DNA from: Roseibium sediminicola
Lineage (GTDB): Bacteria > Pseudomonadota > Alphaproteobacteria > Rhizobiales > Stappiaceae
Direction: 5' to 3'
Assembly (NCBI RefSeq): GCF_023156505.1
Contig: NZ_JALNMJ010000005.1
Coordinates: forward strand, 186,001-250,000
DNA length: 64,000 bases
In this document: in pieces, positions 34,401-43,079 of the stretch
Layout of the letters: each line of letters begins with the position of its first letter
How positions within the stretch are numbered: the first letter of the stretch is position 1
Position numbers and translations under genes: made by a program
The notes under the pieces: generated by a model
Told to the model about the DNA's origin: nothing
What the model saw: the letters and a program-made list of their open reading frames with translations, nothing else
Database searches by the model: none

Positions 34401-34629
34401 GGAACCCTCCAGATTTCAATCCAGAGTTATTGAATGAGGTTAATACCTGTTTAAATCTGAGGTTGTGTTGATGAAAAACTGGGCAGTTTTGATAGGTTGT
34501 AGATGGCAAAAATCGAGATGTTTATTCAACGGTTTTGGGAAAAACAAACAGTTTCAAGATTTTGCAAAAATACTTCTCGCAAATTCACGTTGGGAGAGTA
34601 AGCGGAGATCTTGAGATTTTTAACGTTGA

Positions 34630-35049
34630 TTATTGTGCGCGGCGGTAAACCGAAATGTTCTTAAAGCTTGCAACATCTACCAAGTGCACAGTCTGGGTCA
34701 CCGTCAGCGTGCCGCCGTCGTCGGACAGTTCCCGCTCCGCTTTCATGATTGTCAGGCCGCCGCGGCGGGCTTCGGACACCAGGTTGCGGTCGTTCTGAAA
34801 GACCAGCCGCATGGCGTCTACGAGACCGCTCTTGCCGAGCTTGACCTCCGGCCCGTCAGGCACGGCCTCGAAGGAATCGTTGGTGACCTCACCGTCTGCT
34901 GAGACCTGGTTCATGGTGAAGACGGCCATGCCGAAATTGTCGTCGATCTTTAGCGTGGCGCTTTTCGGCGGCTCGCCCTGCTCGAAGTCGCTTTCCTCCG
35001 TATCGAGGATCCAGGTGCCGAGAAAGGGCGCAAGTTTGTCTTCGTTCAT
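34630..35049 (-). CDS. Hypothetical lipocalin-like protein
   Basis: A 139-residue cytosolic protein I cannot assign. It starts with LAPFLGTWILDTEESDFE, a pattern seen in small lipocalin-like beta-barrels (short helix, then GTW), followed by alternating hydrophobic strands (ATLKIDDNFGMAVFTM, GGTLTVTQTVHLVD). No signal peptide or cysteines. The stop is next to a 228-bp AT-rich stretch containing no gene. A ligand-binding barrel is plausible only from the pattern. Confidence 0.65.
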   Translation of the reverse strand: MNEDKLAPFLGTWILDTEESDFEQGEPPKSATLKIDDNFGMAVFTMNQVSADGEVTNDSFEAVPDGPEVKLGKSGLVDAMRLVFQNDRNLVSEARRGGLTIMKAERELSDDGGTLTVTQTVHLVDVASFKNISVYRRAQ

Positions 35050-35157
35050 GGGACCAACGGGAGTTTGAATGAAAAAGCCGCCACCGGGATACCCTCCAGA
35101 TCAACGACAGTTCAACCGAAATCGCTTGAGCTGTCCAAAGTTGATCGCAGTGAAACA

Positions 35158-35193
35158 CATGCACCCTGCGTTCTATTGAACGCAGGGTGCATG
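35158..35193 (-). terminator. 16-bp perfect hairpin downstream of leuB
   Basis: CATGCACCCTGCGTTC and its exact complement close on TATT. It lies 42 bp past the leuB stop. The flanking T-runs are weak (TGTTTCAC on the minus strand), so termination is likely but not certain. Confidence 0.5.
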
Positions 35194-35234
35194 GACGGCT
35201 TTTCGCGCAATAGTCGTTTTACACTGGCTGGAAA

Positions 35235-36347
35235 TCAGGCGCTGAGCGCGTCGAGTTCCGCGACGATGGCGTCGCCCATCTCGGAGGTCGACACGGTTGC
35301 CTGGCCTTCCGAGGCGATGTCCTTGGTGCGCAGGCCCTTGTCGAGGGCGTTGGCGATCGCCTTGTCGAGCTTGTTGGCCGCCTCGATTTCCTCGAAGGAA
35401 TAGCGCAGCGCCATGCCGAAACTGGCAATCATGGCGATCGGATTGGCGGCGCCCGTGCCGGCAATGTCCGGCGCCGAGCCGTGGACCGGCTCGTACAGCG
35501 CCTTGCGCTTTCCGGTGACCCCGTCCGGCGCGCCGAGCGACGCCGACGGCAGCATGCCGAGCGAGCCGGTCAGCATGGCGGCAACGTCGGAGAGCATGTC
35601 GCCGAAGAGGTTGTCGGTGACGATGACGTCAAACTGTTTGGGCCAGCGCACCAGCTGCATGCCGCCGGCATCGGCCAGCATGTGCTCCAGCTGGACGTCT
35701 TGATAGCCGTTCTTGTGGGTCTGGGTGACGACTTCGTTCCAGAGCACACCGGATTTCATCACGTTGCGCTTTTCCATTGAGGTCACCTTGTTGCCGCGGG
35801 TGCGGGCAAGGTCGAAGGCGACGCCGGAAATGCGTTCGATCTCGTAGGTGTCGTAGACCTGGGTGTCGATGCCGCGTTTCTGGCCGTTGCCGAGGTCGAT
35901 GATTTCCTTCGGTTCGCCGAAATAGACACCGCCGGTCAGCTCGCGCACGATCAGGATGTCGAGGCCCTCGATGACGTCCTTCTTCAGGGACGAAGCATCG
36001 GCAAGCGCCGGGTAGCAGATTGCCGGGCGCAGGTTGGCGAAGAGCTGCATGTCCTTGCGCAGGCGCAGCAGACCGGCTTCCGGGCGGACTTCGTAGGGCA
36101 CGTCATCCCATTTCGGACCGCCTACGGCGCCGAAGATGACCGCGTCGGCCGCCATGGCCTTGGCCATGTCTTCCTCGGAAATCGACTGGCCATGGGCGTC
36201 ATAGGCGGAGCCGCCGACCAGGCCATCGTCGGTTTCAAAGGACATGCCGCCCTTGTCATTGAACCAGGCAATGACCTTCTTCACTTCCTGCATGATTTCC
36301 GGGCCGATGCCGTCGCCCGGCAGCAGCAGAAGATTTTGAGAAGCCAT
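35235..36347 (-). CDS. leuB: 3-isopropylmalate dehydrogenase
   Basis: A 370-residue NAD-dependent decarboxylating dehydrogenase of leucine biosynthesis, converting 3-isopropylmalate to 2-oxo-isocaproate. It opens with [19 protein letters not shown]. The substrate arginine region ([16 protein letters not shown]) and the metal-site aspartates in [16 protein letters not shown] are intact. The [16 protein letters not shown] segment binds NAD. ATG 36347 is chosen ([11 protein letters not shown]); an ATG at 36365 adds six residues. The leuCD genes are not nearby. Confidence 0.95.
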   Translation of the reverse strand: MASQNLLLLPGDGIGPEIMQEVKKVIAWFNDKGGMSFETDDGLVGGSAYDAHGQSISEEDMAKAMAADAVIFGAVGGPKWDDVPYEVRPEAGLLRLRKDMQLFANLRPAICYPALADASSLKKDVIEGLDILIVRELTGGVYFGEPKEIIDLGNGQKRGIDTQVYDTYEIERISGVAFDLARTRGNKVTSMEKRNVMKSGVLWNEVVTQTHKNGYQDVQLEHMLADAGGMQLVRWPKQFDVIVTDNLFGDMLSDVAAMLTGSLGMLPSASLGAPDGVTGKRKALYEPVHGSAPDIAGTGAANPIAMIASFGMALRYSFEEIEAANKLDKAIANALDKGLRTKDIASEGQATVSTSEMGDAIVAELDALSA

Positions 36348-36683
36348 GGACGCTCCATCCCGCATATTTTAGAAAAACCGATGGCGATGGGTTAGCGCGT
36401 TGGATGGGTACTTGCAAGCTGAACCCAGTTGCGAATTGCTCAACCGTTCGGGCAGGAAAGTTCAAGGACTGATAACTTAGCAAACGTGTTGTGTCGGATG
36501 AGAGTGAAAAACGGTGGAATACAGCGAAAGCAAAAAACTCATGTATTTCAATGTGGCAAAAGGTGATATTAATGTTTATTATGTAATATTTAGTATTTCT
36601 CAAATGAGAAGTGAAATAATATTAAGACTGTAGGATTGTAGAGTTGATTAAAGGTTGAGAATATTACAAATTTTTCTGAATCC

Positions 36684-37215
36684 TTGCTAGTATACTTGAT
36701 TTTTGTTTGTATTGGAATTTGTATATTTAGTTGCAGCGCCGATGCCGAAGAAATCTTGGGTAAAATTCCGCCTCTAAATCCTGCTTGGTCATTTGAGGAT
36801 CACAAGAATGAAGGCTTCCTGATATCTATGTTCCAAATTTACTCATTTTATGGATCTGTTTCGAAATATTCAAAAAACAGCCAAATCTTATTTTTATATC
36901 TGGCGAAGACTACATTGAGAATGGGCATTTGAATTTTGAAAAAACTAAGAATTTTTTCCTGGATTTACTCAGGAAATATCGATGTATTTTAAGGGAACGT
37001 CAGATAGCTGTTTAGTTTTTAAAGTTCCTGCGAAGGGGCTTACGTCTGTGGTAGGCGTGAATGATACGAAGAATTCAAAAGGAAATGAGAATCAGGAATG
37101 CGTAATTCAGGCAATATCACTATTCTTGGGTGAGGATGTTTATTCAGATATTGAGGGGGATAAATTAGAGGCAACGGGTAGAAATTTCATCGAATATTTA
37201 CAAGAATTTAGATAG
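36684..37215 (+). pseudogene. AT-rich secreted-protein gene broken by two frameshifts
   Basis: This lies in a 936-bp gap (36348-37283) of conspicuously low GC. Three consecutive plus-strand frames read as one protein: a signal peptide (LVYLIFVCIGICIFSC) and residues up to YSKNS; then PNLIFISGEDYIENGH to LLRKYRCI; then KGTSDSCLVFKVPAKG to FIEYLQEFR. One extra A in the A6 run near 36873 and one extra T in the TTTT run near 36985 would join them into about 178 residues. Either a decaying foreign gene or homopolymer sequencing errors. Family not recognised. Nothing else is seen at 36348-36683. Confidence 0.6.
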
Positions 37216-37283
37216 TTGCAGTCTTTGAATGTTGTAATTTTGATTTTTTAGTAAAGGGTGCCTGAAGAGGCTTATTATTTGAG

Positions 37284-38057
37284 TCAGATTTCGAACCAGC
37301 CGCGTCCCGCCTGCCAGAGCAGGTTCAGCGCCAGCGCGGTCATCACCCATCTGAAGCCGGTCTTGAAGGTCTTTTCGTCCATCTTTCCGAGCAGCTTGCT
37401 GCCGGCGAGGGTGCCCAGAAAGCCGCTAGCGATCATCAGCACGATCAGCCCGGCCCAGGGCGCGAAGGCAAAACCGAGAGCACCGAAGGCGATGATCTTG
37501 AAGATGTGCATGATCAGCGCAGTGACGGCCTGGTTGGCGACAAAGCCGTGGCGCGGCAGGCCGAGGGTGGAGAGCACCGCGCCGCCGATCGGACCGGCCG
37601 CGCCGAAGAACATCGACAGGAAGGTGGAGGCGAAGCCGGCGGCGGCCATCACCCGCTTTTGCGCCCGGCCGAATTTGGGCGCCTTGCCCCAGACGATCCA
37701 CAGCACGAAGAGGCCGATGCCGGCTTTCAGGACCGCGGCCGGCAGTTCCACGGCAATCGCCCCGCCAATGGCCGCGCCGAATGCCGCGCCGATGGCGAAC
37801 CAGAGCGCAATCAGCCAGTCGACATGTTTCAGCTGCACCAGCGCGCGCCCGGCATTGGAGCCGAACTGGACGACGCCGTGCACCGGCACCAAGGCGCCGG
37901 CAGGCATCACCATCGCCATCACCGCGATCAGCGTGACGCCGCCGCCAAGGCCGACAGCGGCGGTGATGGCGGAGGTCAGGAAACTCATGGCGACCAAGAG
38001 CGCGGTCGCTGCCGTACCTAGTTGATCGGGCTGGATCAGGTCCCAGAACGCGCCCAT
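37284..38057 (-). CDS. TauE/SafE-family permease
   Basis: A 257-residue inner-membrane protein with eight or so helices. It shows the family's repeated pattern AAVGLGGGVTLIAVMAMVMPAGALVPVHG (in parts: AAVGLGGGVTLIAVMAMV, PAGALVPVHG) and the second half GAAGPIGGAVLSTLGLPRHGFVANQAVTAL (in parts: GAAGPIGGAV, LSTLGLPRHGF). Members export sulfite, sulfoacetate or other organosulfonates. Its ATG is 2 bp past the end of the AlbA_2 gene, so both belong to one minus-strand operon. No sulfur-metabolism genes are nearby. Confidence 0.87.
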   Translation of the reverse strand: MGAFWDLIQPDQLGTAATALLVAMSFLTSAITAAVGLGGGVTLIAVMAMVMPAGALVPVHGVVQFGSNAGRALVQLKHVDWLIALWFAIGAAFGAAIGGAIAVELPAAVLKAGIGLFVLWIVWGKAPKFGRAQKRVMAAAGFASTFLSMFFGAAGPIGGAVLSTLGLPRHGFVANQAVTALIMHIFKIIAFGALGFAFAPWAGLIVLMIASGFLGTLAGSKLLGKMDEKTFKTGFRWVMTALALNLLWQAGRGWFEI

Positions 38058-38058
38058 C

Positions 38059-38853
38059 TCAGGACCACCGCTTGTTGGCGTAGTTGACGGTCTCGCGCAC
38101 GTCGAGCTTGCGCGTCGAGTTGCCGCTGCGCAGGTAGAAGACCGAGGCCTTGTTTTCTTCCAGATAGACCGCGCGCGGGGCGGGGCTGGCGATGATCATG
38201 GCAACGTCCTTGCCCTCGACCTTGGCGAACACCGTGTGGATATAGGGGCAGAGGTCGCCGCCGAGCGTTCTTGAAACGATGTCGTTGACGGTGCGCTCGA
38301 ACGAGTCCAGATCCGGGCTTTTCAGCGTCGACAGGTCCTTGTCGAGACCGAGCGGCTGGCCCGCATCGTCGACGCCGATCAGAAGATGGCCGCCCTCGGC
38401 ATTGAAGAACCCGGCGAGTGTCTTGGCAATGACCGTTTCCAGGCCGCGGTTGATGCGGTTTTCCTGCATGTCCCAGCGCAGCGAGGACTTGAATTCCACC
38501 CGGCCGGTTTCGCCCTGTTTCATCAGTTCGGGTATCAATGCGGTCTGTTCTTCGCGCAGGGACTGATAGGCCTTGGAGGTCTGCAGGTAATTGCGGGTGA
38601 AGATGCCGAAGGCAAGGCCGACGATGGCGCCGACGACGGTATAGGCGACCGCCACATCAAGATGGCGCGGCAGCAGCACCAGCCACAGGCGCGCGTGGAG
38701 AAATTCGAACAGGCCGGGGGCCGTTTCGGAGAAACGCGCCAGTTCCCACCAGATTACCACCAGATTGAGCGGATGGATCACCAGCACGCCGACGACGGCG
38801 CCGACCAGCAGATAGGCCGCGAGAAAGGAAAACCTGAACGGGGAAAGCGTCAT
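38059..38853 (-). CDS. Membrane-tethered AlbA_2 (Schlafen-type) domain protein
   Basis: A 264-residue protein with two or three N-terminal membrane helices (about 5-30 and 60-95) followed by a cytoplasmic AlbA_2 domain. The domain's nucleic-acid/nucleotide-binding pattern is visible: GRVEFKSSLRWDM, TLAGFFNAEGGHLLIGVDDAG, and VFYLRSGNSTRKLD at the C-terminus. AlbA_2 proteins are often called ATP-binding or DNA-binding regulators, but a membrane anchor is uncommon. ATG 38853 is chosen because an upstream GTG (38895) would read through a terminator. It is followed after 1 bp by the TauE-type permease. Confidence 0.75.
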   Translation of the reverse strand: MTLSPFRFSFLAAYLLVGAVVGVLVIHPLNLVVIWWELARFSETAPGLFEFLHARLWLVLLPRHLDVAVAYTVVGAIVGLAFGIFTRNYLQTSKAYQSLREEQTALIPELMKQGETGRVEFKSSLRWDMQENRINRGLETVIAKTLAGFFNAEGGHLLIGVDDAGQPLGLDKDLSTLKSPDLDSFERTVNDIVSRTLGGDLCPYIHTVFAKVEGKDVAMIIASPAPRAVYLEENKASVFYLRSGNSTRKLDVRETVNYANKRWS

Positions 38854-38865
38854 AACTAAATGCCC

Positions 38866-38892
38866 AAAGAAAACGCCGGTCGGAACCGGCGT
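38866..38892 (-). terminator. Terminator upstream of the AlbA_2 gene
   Basis: ACGCCGGT and ACCGGCGT pair with a 4-nt loop and are followed by TTTCTTT on the minus strand. It ends transcription coming from the M20 amidohydrolase gene and sits just before the AlbA_2 start. Confidence 0.7.
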
Positions 38893-38914
38893 CACTCTTA
38901 AGGCAAAAATCTAT

Positions 38915-39046
38915 CGTCGTCATCCCGGCCAAGCGCAGCACGAGCCGGGATCGGCGAGCCACCGGTTCTCGCGCGGGCGAAAAGACCCTGGGCCTTGGCT
39001 CCCCGGTCCCGGATCTCCGCTTTGCTGCGTCCGGGATGACGATGGA
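38915..39046. repeat. REP-like element, GTCATCCCGG family, copy 1
   Basis: Outer arms TCGTCATCCCGG and CCGGGATGACGA, each followed inward by GCGCAGC/GCTGCG-type sequence, bracket about 130 bp. A second copy with the same arms lies at 57583-57715. It occupies the whole gap between the AlbA_2 terminator and the amidohydrolase. Confidence 0.75.
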
Positions 39047-39059
39047 GAGGCTTGTGCCC

Positions 39060-40232
39060 TCAAGCCGCCGCGGGCAGGGCGGTTTCGACGAGCTTGACCC
39101 AGTAGGAGCAGCCGACCGGGATCAGGTCGTCGTTGAAGTCGTATTCCGGGTGATGCAGGCCGGCGCTGTCGCCGTTGCCGGCGAAGATGAAGGCGCCGGG
39201 GCGCTCTTCCAGCATGTAGGAGAAATCCTCACCGCCCATCATCGGCTCGATGTCCCGGTTGACCTTGCCGATGCCGGCAATGCCCTCGGCGATCTCCGCG
39301 GCGAAATCGGTCTGGGCGTCATGGTTGGCGGTTACCGGGTAGCCGCGCCGGAACGTCAGCTCGGCCTTGGCGCCGAAGGTTGCGGCGACGGAGGTGACGA
39401 TGGTTTCCATGCGGGTCTGGGCGAGGTCGCGCATTTCCGGGCTCAACGTACGCACGGTGCCGCGCAGAAGCACTTCCTGCGGGATGACGTTGAAGGCGTT
39501 ACCGCCCTGGAACACTGTGACGGAGACAACAACCGAATCGAGCGGATTGGCGTTGCGGCTGGCAATCGTCTGCAGCGCGGAGACCATCTGCGAACCGACG
39601 ACGATCGGGTCGATGGTTTCCTGCGGTTTGGCGGCGTGGCCGCCCCGCCCGGTGATCTCGATGCGGAATTCGTCGGTGGCCGCCATGATGGCGCCCTTGC
39701 GGATCGCGAATTCACCCACCGGCATGCCCGGGAAATTGTGCATGCCGTAGACCTCGTCGATTGGCCAGCGGGTCATCAGGCCGTCGTCGATCATTGCCTT
39801 GGCGCCTGCGCCGCCTTCTTCGGCCGGCTGGAAGATCACCACGACCGTGCCGTCGAAATTGCGGGTCTCGGAAAGGTACTTGGCCGCGCCCAGCAGCATC
39901 GCGGTGTGGCCGTCATGGCCGCAGGCATGCATCTTGCCGGGGATCTTGGACGCGTAAGGCTTCTGTGTGGCTTCCTCGATCGGCAGCGCATCCATGTCGG
40001 CGCGCAGGCCGATGGTCCTGCCGGCGCCGCCGTTGCGGCCCTTGATCACGCCGACCACGCCGGTCTTGCCGATGCCCGTCGCGATTTCATCGACACCAAA
40101 ACTCTGCAGGAGCTCGGCCACCTTCTCGGCCGTGCGCACCGTCTCGTAAAGAACCTCGGGGTTTTCGTGAATGTCGCGGCGCCAGGCGGTGATCTCGTCG
40201 GCCAGATCTGCAAGGCGGTTTACGATGGGCAT
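39060..40232 (-). CDS. M20-family aminoacylase/amidohydrolase
   Basis: A 390-residue dizinc peptidase-fold enzyme that removes N-acyl groups from amino acids (hippurate, N-acetyl and similar). Metal ligands are seen in MHACGHDGHT (about 101-110) and in the glutamate pair PAEEGGAGAK. The lid dimerisation domain spans about 180-290 (GRGGHAAKP), and the last metal site is MMGGEDFSYM. Typical of the abgB/hipO-like aminoacylases. It precedes, on the same strand, a terminator and the AlbA_2 gene. The substrate cannot be assigned. Confidence 0.9.
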   Translation of the reverse strand: MPIVNRLADLADEITAWRRDIHENPEVLYETVRTAEKVAELLQSFGVDEIATGIGKTGVVGVIKGRNGGAGRTIGLRADMDALPIEEATQKPYASKIPGKMHACGHDGHTAMLLGAAKYLSETRNFDGTVVVIFQPAEEGGAGAKAMIDDGLMTRWPIDEVYGMHNFPGMPVGEFAIRKGAIMAATDEFRIEITGRGGHAAKPQETIDPIVVGSQMVSALQTIASRNANPLDSVVVSVTVFQGGNAFNVIPQEVLLRGTVRTLSPEMRDLAQTRMETIVTSVAATFGAKAELTFRRGYPVTANHDAQTDFAAEIAEGIAGIGKVNRDIEPMMGGEDFSYMLEERPGAFIFAGNGDSAGLHHPEYDFNDDLIPVGCSYWVKLVETALPAAA

Positions 40233-40384
40233 GAAGGACTCCTGGAAGCACTGATGAACTGCGCGGTACGCGCCTGAAGCGCTAACCTATCGCAAGCTGC
40301 AGAAAGGGGAAGTGGGCGGGTGGAAAAACTTTTAAACCGAAAGAACATCCGTCGGATTGGTTCGCGGCGGATCCCAATTCCGGA

Positions 40385-41044
40385 TTATTTTTTCGTCAGG
40401 CGGAAAACCCGGGTGCGTTTGATCTCATTGTCTTCCAGCGCGCCGACCACCGGAACCTGGTAGGCAGCCAGTTCCAGGAGGCGGCTCTGCGGCAGATAGG
40501 AGCGGCCGGGATCGCCGACCAGAACATCGATGCCGGCGGCCTGGAGCCGGTCGAGGAAGCCGAGCACCTTGTCGGCCATTTGCCGGTCGTAAAAGACATC
40601 GCCGCAAATGACGAGATCGGCCTCCGGAACGGCGGCCCCGGTGATGTCGGCCGTCTCGGCGCTGAGCGTCACCTCGTTCAGCGCCCCGTTGAGCCTGGTG
40701 GCTTCCAGCGCGAAGGGATCGATGTCGACGCAGTGGCAGGTGGCGGCGCCGGCCTTCATCGCGGCAATGCCTACCAGGCCGGAACCGCAGGCAAAGTCGA
40801 CGACGCGTTTCCCGGCGACCAGCGCCGGATTGTCGAGGATGTAGCGGGCAAGCCCCTGGCCGCCCGCCCAGGCAAAGGCCCAGAAGGGCGGCGGAAGACC
40901 GAGGTCTCCCAGCTCTTCTTCCGTCTTTTGCCAGAGATCCATGGCTTCATCGGCCACATGCAGCAGGATTTCCTCCGCATGCGGGACGGGTTTGACCCGT
41001 GTTTCCTTAAGGATGAAGGCAACCGGATCCTGGATCCTGGACAT
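40385..41044 (-). CDS. SAM-dependent protein methyltransferase, ETF-beta lysine methyltransferase-like
   Basis: A 219-residue seven-beta-strand methyltransferase. The glycine-rich SAM loop is DFACGSGLVGIAAMKAG and the acidic loop CHCVDIDPFA. The post-I segment ICGDVFYD replaces the DPPY motif of nucleic-acid enzymes and matches the METTL20 type; a bacterial homologue in Agrobacterium methylates a lysine of electron transfer flavoprotein beta. Together with the EVE and YciI genes it forms an operon, one base after the EVE stop. The ETF target is inferred from family. Confidence 0.75.
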   Translation of the reverse strand: MSRIQDPVAFILKETRVKPVPHAEEILLHVADEAMDLWQKTEEELGDLGLPPPFWAFAWAGGQGLARYILDNPALVAGKRVVDFACGSGLVGIAAMKAGAATCHCVDIDPFALEATRLNGALNEVTLSAETADITGAAVPEADLVICGDVFYDRQMADKVLGFLDRLQAAGIDVLVGDPGRSYLPQSRLLELAAYQVPVVGALEDNEIKRTRVFRLTKK

Positions 41045-41045
41045 C

Positions 41046-41471
41046 TCAGGCCGGCTCTTTCAGCCCACCCATTTCGCAGACGACCTTCCATTCCTCGGGC
41101 GTGACCGGCTGAACGGAGAGGCGCATGGAGGTCACCAGCGACATCTTTTCCAGGCGCGGTTCGGCTTTGACCTCAGCCAGCGTGACCGGCTTCGGCATGT
41201 CGCGAACGGCCTTGAAGTCTACGCATTCCCAGCGCGGGTCGTCGGTGGTGGTGTCCGGATGGATCTCGCTGCAAACCTCGACGATGCCGACCACTTCCTT
41301 GCCGATATTGGAATGGTAGAAGAACGCCTTGTCGCCAATCTCCATGGCGCGCATGTTGTTGCGGGCCTGGTAATTGCGGATGCCGTCCCACTGCTCGCCT
41401 TCGTCGCCCTTGGCCTTCTGCTGCTCCCAGGACCATTTGTCCGGCTCGGATTTGATCAGCCAGTACTGCAC
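41046..41471 (-). CDS. EVE-domain protein
   Basis: A 141-residue EVE domain (PUA-like fold): WLIKSEPDKWSWEQQ at the start, DGIRNYQARNNMR carrying the conserved base-binding region, and IGDKAFFYHS. EVE domains bind modified bases and are common next to methylation or restriction genes as well as stand-alone. GTG 41471 follows TAA of the YciI gene directly, with GAGGTGA as ribosome site. Here it precedes a protein methyltransferase instead of a restriction enzyme. The function is unassigned. Confidence 0.88.
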   Translation of the reverse strand: MQYWLIKSEPDKWSWEQQKAKGDEGEQWDGIRNYQARNNMRAMEIGDKAFFYHSNIGKEVVGIVEVCSEIHPDTTTDDPRWECVDFKAVRDMPKPVTLAEVKAEPRLEKMSLVTSMRLSVQPVTPEEWKVVCEMGGLKEPA

Positions 41472-41762
41472 TTAGTTCACCTCGGGGTTCTTGATGGCCC
41501 AGTTCCACGGGCGGATTTCAACGCTTTCGAACAGTCCGGCCCGTGCGTAGGGATCTTCCTGCGAGATGGCAAGGATTTCGTCACGGTTGGCCGCCTCGAT
41601 CACCACCAGAGACCCGGTCATGTTGCCATCGTCATCCAGGAACGGTCCGGCCGCCTTGAGGCTGTCGCCGAGGCCTTTCAGGAATTCGATGTGATCGGCG
41701 CGGTTGTCGAGACGTGTCTGCAGGGCACCGGCCTTGTCGGTGCAGATCAGCGCATAAAGCAT
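41472..41762 (-). CDS. YciI-like protein
   Basis: A 96-residue dimeric alpha/beta-barrel protein of the YCII family: MLYALICTDKAGALQTR, then HIEFLKGLG with the conserved histidine and an aspartate, ending IRPWNW. Some members act as peroxide-sensitive or chlorohydrolase-like enzymes; most are unknown. The ATG at 41762 is the natural start. It heads the YciI-EVE-methyltransferase operon. Confidence 0.88.
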   Translation of the reverse strand: MLYALICTDKAGALQTRLDNRADHIEFLKGLGDSLKAAGPFLDDDGNMTGSLVVIEAANRDEILAISQEDPYARAGLFESVEIRPWNWAIKNPEVN

Positions 41763-41910
41763 GAAGAAGACCCTCAAATTGTCGAATCTGCGTCGAAACT
41801 AGGGCCGGGATCGGGGAAACTCAATGGGGGAATGAGGACAGCAAATCCCGACAGGATCAATTTTAGAGGATTGAAGCAGGCAATCGGGCAAGGCCTTCGC
41901 CGCCGGGTTT

Positions 41911-42017
41911 CCCTCCCCCTTGTGGGGAGGGAACAAGGGTGGGGGTCTTGAGCAAGAAAGGGGTATGGCTTCGCCATGCACCCCCATCCCTAACCCTTCC
42001 CCACAAGGGGGAAGGGG
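41911..42017. repeat. Palindromic intergenic element CCCTCCCCCTTGTGGGG
   Basis: In the 309-bp gap 41763-42071 the left arm CCCTCCCCCTTGTGGGGAGG is answered by CCCTTCCCCACAAGGGGGAA, with an inner hairpin ATGGC/GCCAT. It is an imperfect palindrome of about 107 bp of the type often scattered in Hyphomicrobiales genomes, and may also end gpsA transcription. No gene is seen in this gap. Confidence 0.65.
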
Positions 42018-42071
42018 ACTGGGTTGTGCCTTGCGACACCTGCAGAGCGTTCCTGCGAGGTAGAAGTCTGC

Positions 42072-43079
42072 CTACAGCCCCGCCGTTTCCGATTTCAGCG
42101 GGCGGGCCATGAGGGTGTTGAGGGCATCGTCGATGGTGAGGTCCTCGTCGATCATCTTCGCCACCGTTTCGCAGATCGGCACCTCGACATCGTGCTTGCG
42201 GGCCAGCTTGACCGCGACCCGGGCCGAATAGGCGCCCTCGGCAAGCTTGCCGCCGGCGGAGATCAGTTCCGAAGCCATGAAACCTTCGCCGAGACGCAGC
42301 CCGAAGGAGAAGTTGCGCGACTGGCTGGAGGAACAGGTCAGCACCAGGTCGCCGAGGCCGGAGAGACCCGTGAGCGTTTCGCCCTGGGCGCCCATGGCGG
42401 TGCCGAGCCGGGAAAGTTCGGCAAAGCCGCGCGCGGTCAGGGCGGCTTGCGCGCTGGCGCCAAGCTTGCGGCCGACGACCGCGCCGCAGGCAATGGCGAG
42501 CACGTTTTTCAGGGCGCCGCCGATCTGGGTGCCGAGAATGTCGATCGATGCATAAGGCCGGAAACAGGGCGATTGCAGTGCTTCGCACAGGCTGAGCGCG
42601 GTCTTGGCGGAATTGGCTGCCACCGTGACTGCCGTCGGCAGGCCCCTGGCGACGTCATCGGCAAAGCTCGGGCCGGACAGGACACCGGGTTCGACGCCGG
42701 GCAGTTCCTCGGCGAGTACCTTGGAGAGCAGCTTGCCGGAGGATTGTTCGATGCCCTTGGCGCAGAGCACGACGGGCCCGCGCACCTTGCCGGTTTTCTT
42801 CAGGGCGGCCAGCATGGCGCGGGTGGTCTGTGCCGGGGTCACCAGCAGCAGCGCGTCGGCATCGGCGACCTCGTCGAGGGAACCGGTCGCGGCCAGCTCC
42901 TCGTCGAAGGTGATTTTCGGCAGATAACGCGGGTTCTGCCGCTTCGAGCGGATGTCGGAAACGGTTCCGGGGTCGCGCGCCCACAGGCGTACCTCCCGGC
43001 CGGCCCGGGCTGCGGTCAGAGCAAGAGCTGTGCCCCAGGCGCCGCCGCCAATGACACCGACAGTCTTAATGGCGCCCAT
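42072..43079 (-). CDS. gpsA: NAD(P)-dependent glycerol-3-phosphate dehydrogenase
   Basis: A 335-residue cytosolic enzyme reducing dihydroxyacetone phosphate to sn-glycerol 3-phosphate, the backbone of phospholipids. The Rossmann loop GVIGGGAWGTALA begins at residue 8. The substrate-binding GPSFADDVARGLPTAVTVA and the catalytic lysine region GALKNVLAIACG are intact. ATG 43079 is the start; the open frame continues upstream only in the overlapping Nudix gene. Its first 14 bp overlap that gene's end. Confidence 0.94.
   Translation of the reverse strand: MGAIKTVGVIGGGAWGTALALTAARAGREVRLWARDPGTVSDIRSKRQNPRYLPKITFDEELAATGSLDEVADADALLLVTPAQTTRAMLAALKKTGKVRGPVVLCAKGIEQSSGKLLSKVLAEELPGVEPGVLSGPSFADDVARGLPTAVTVAANSAKTALSLCEALQSPCFRPYASIDILGTQIGGALKNVLAIACGAVVGRKLGASAQAALTARGFAELSRLGTAMGAQGETLTGLSGLGDLVLTCSSSQSRNFSFGLRLGEGFMASELISAGGKLAEGAYSARVAVKLARKHDVEVPICETVAKMIDEDLTIDDALNTLMARPLKSETAGL

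Noticed and set aside
38854..38895. GTG start for the AlbA_2 protein at 38895
   Set aside because: The extra residues would be encoded by the ACGCCGGT/ACCGGCGT terminator hairpin, so a start at 38853 is more natural.
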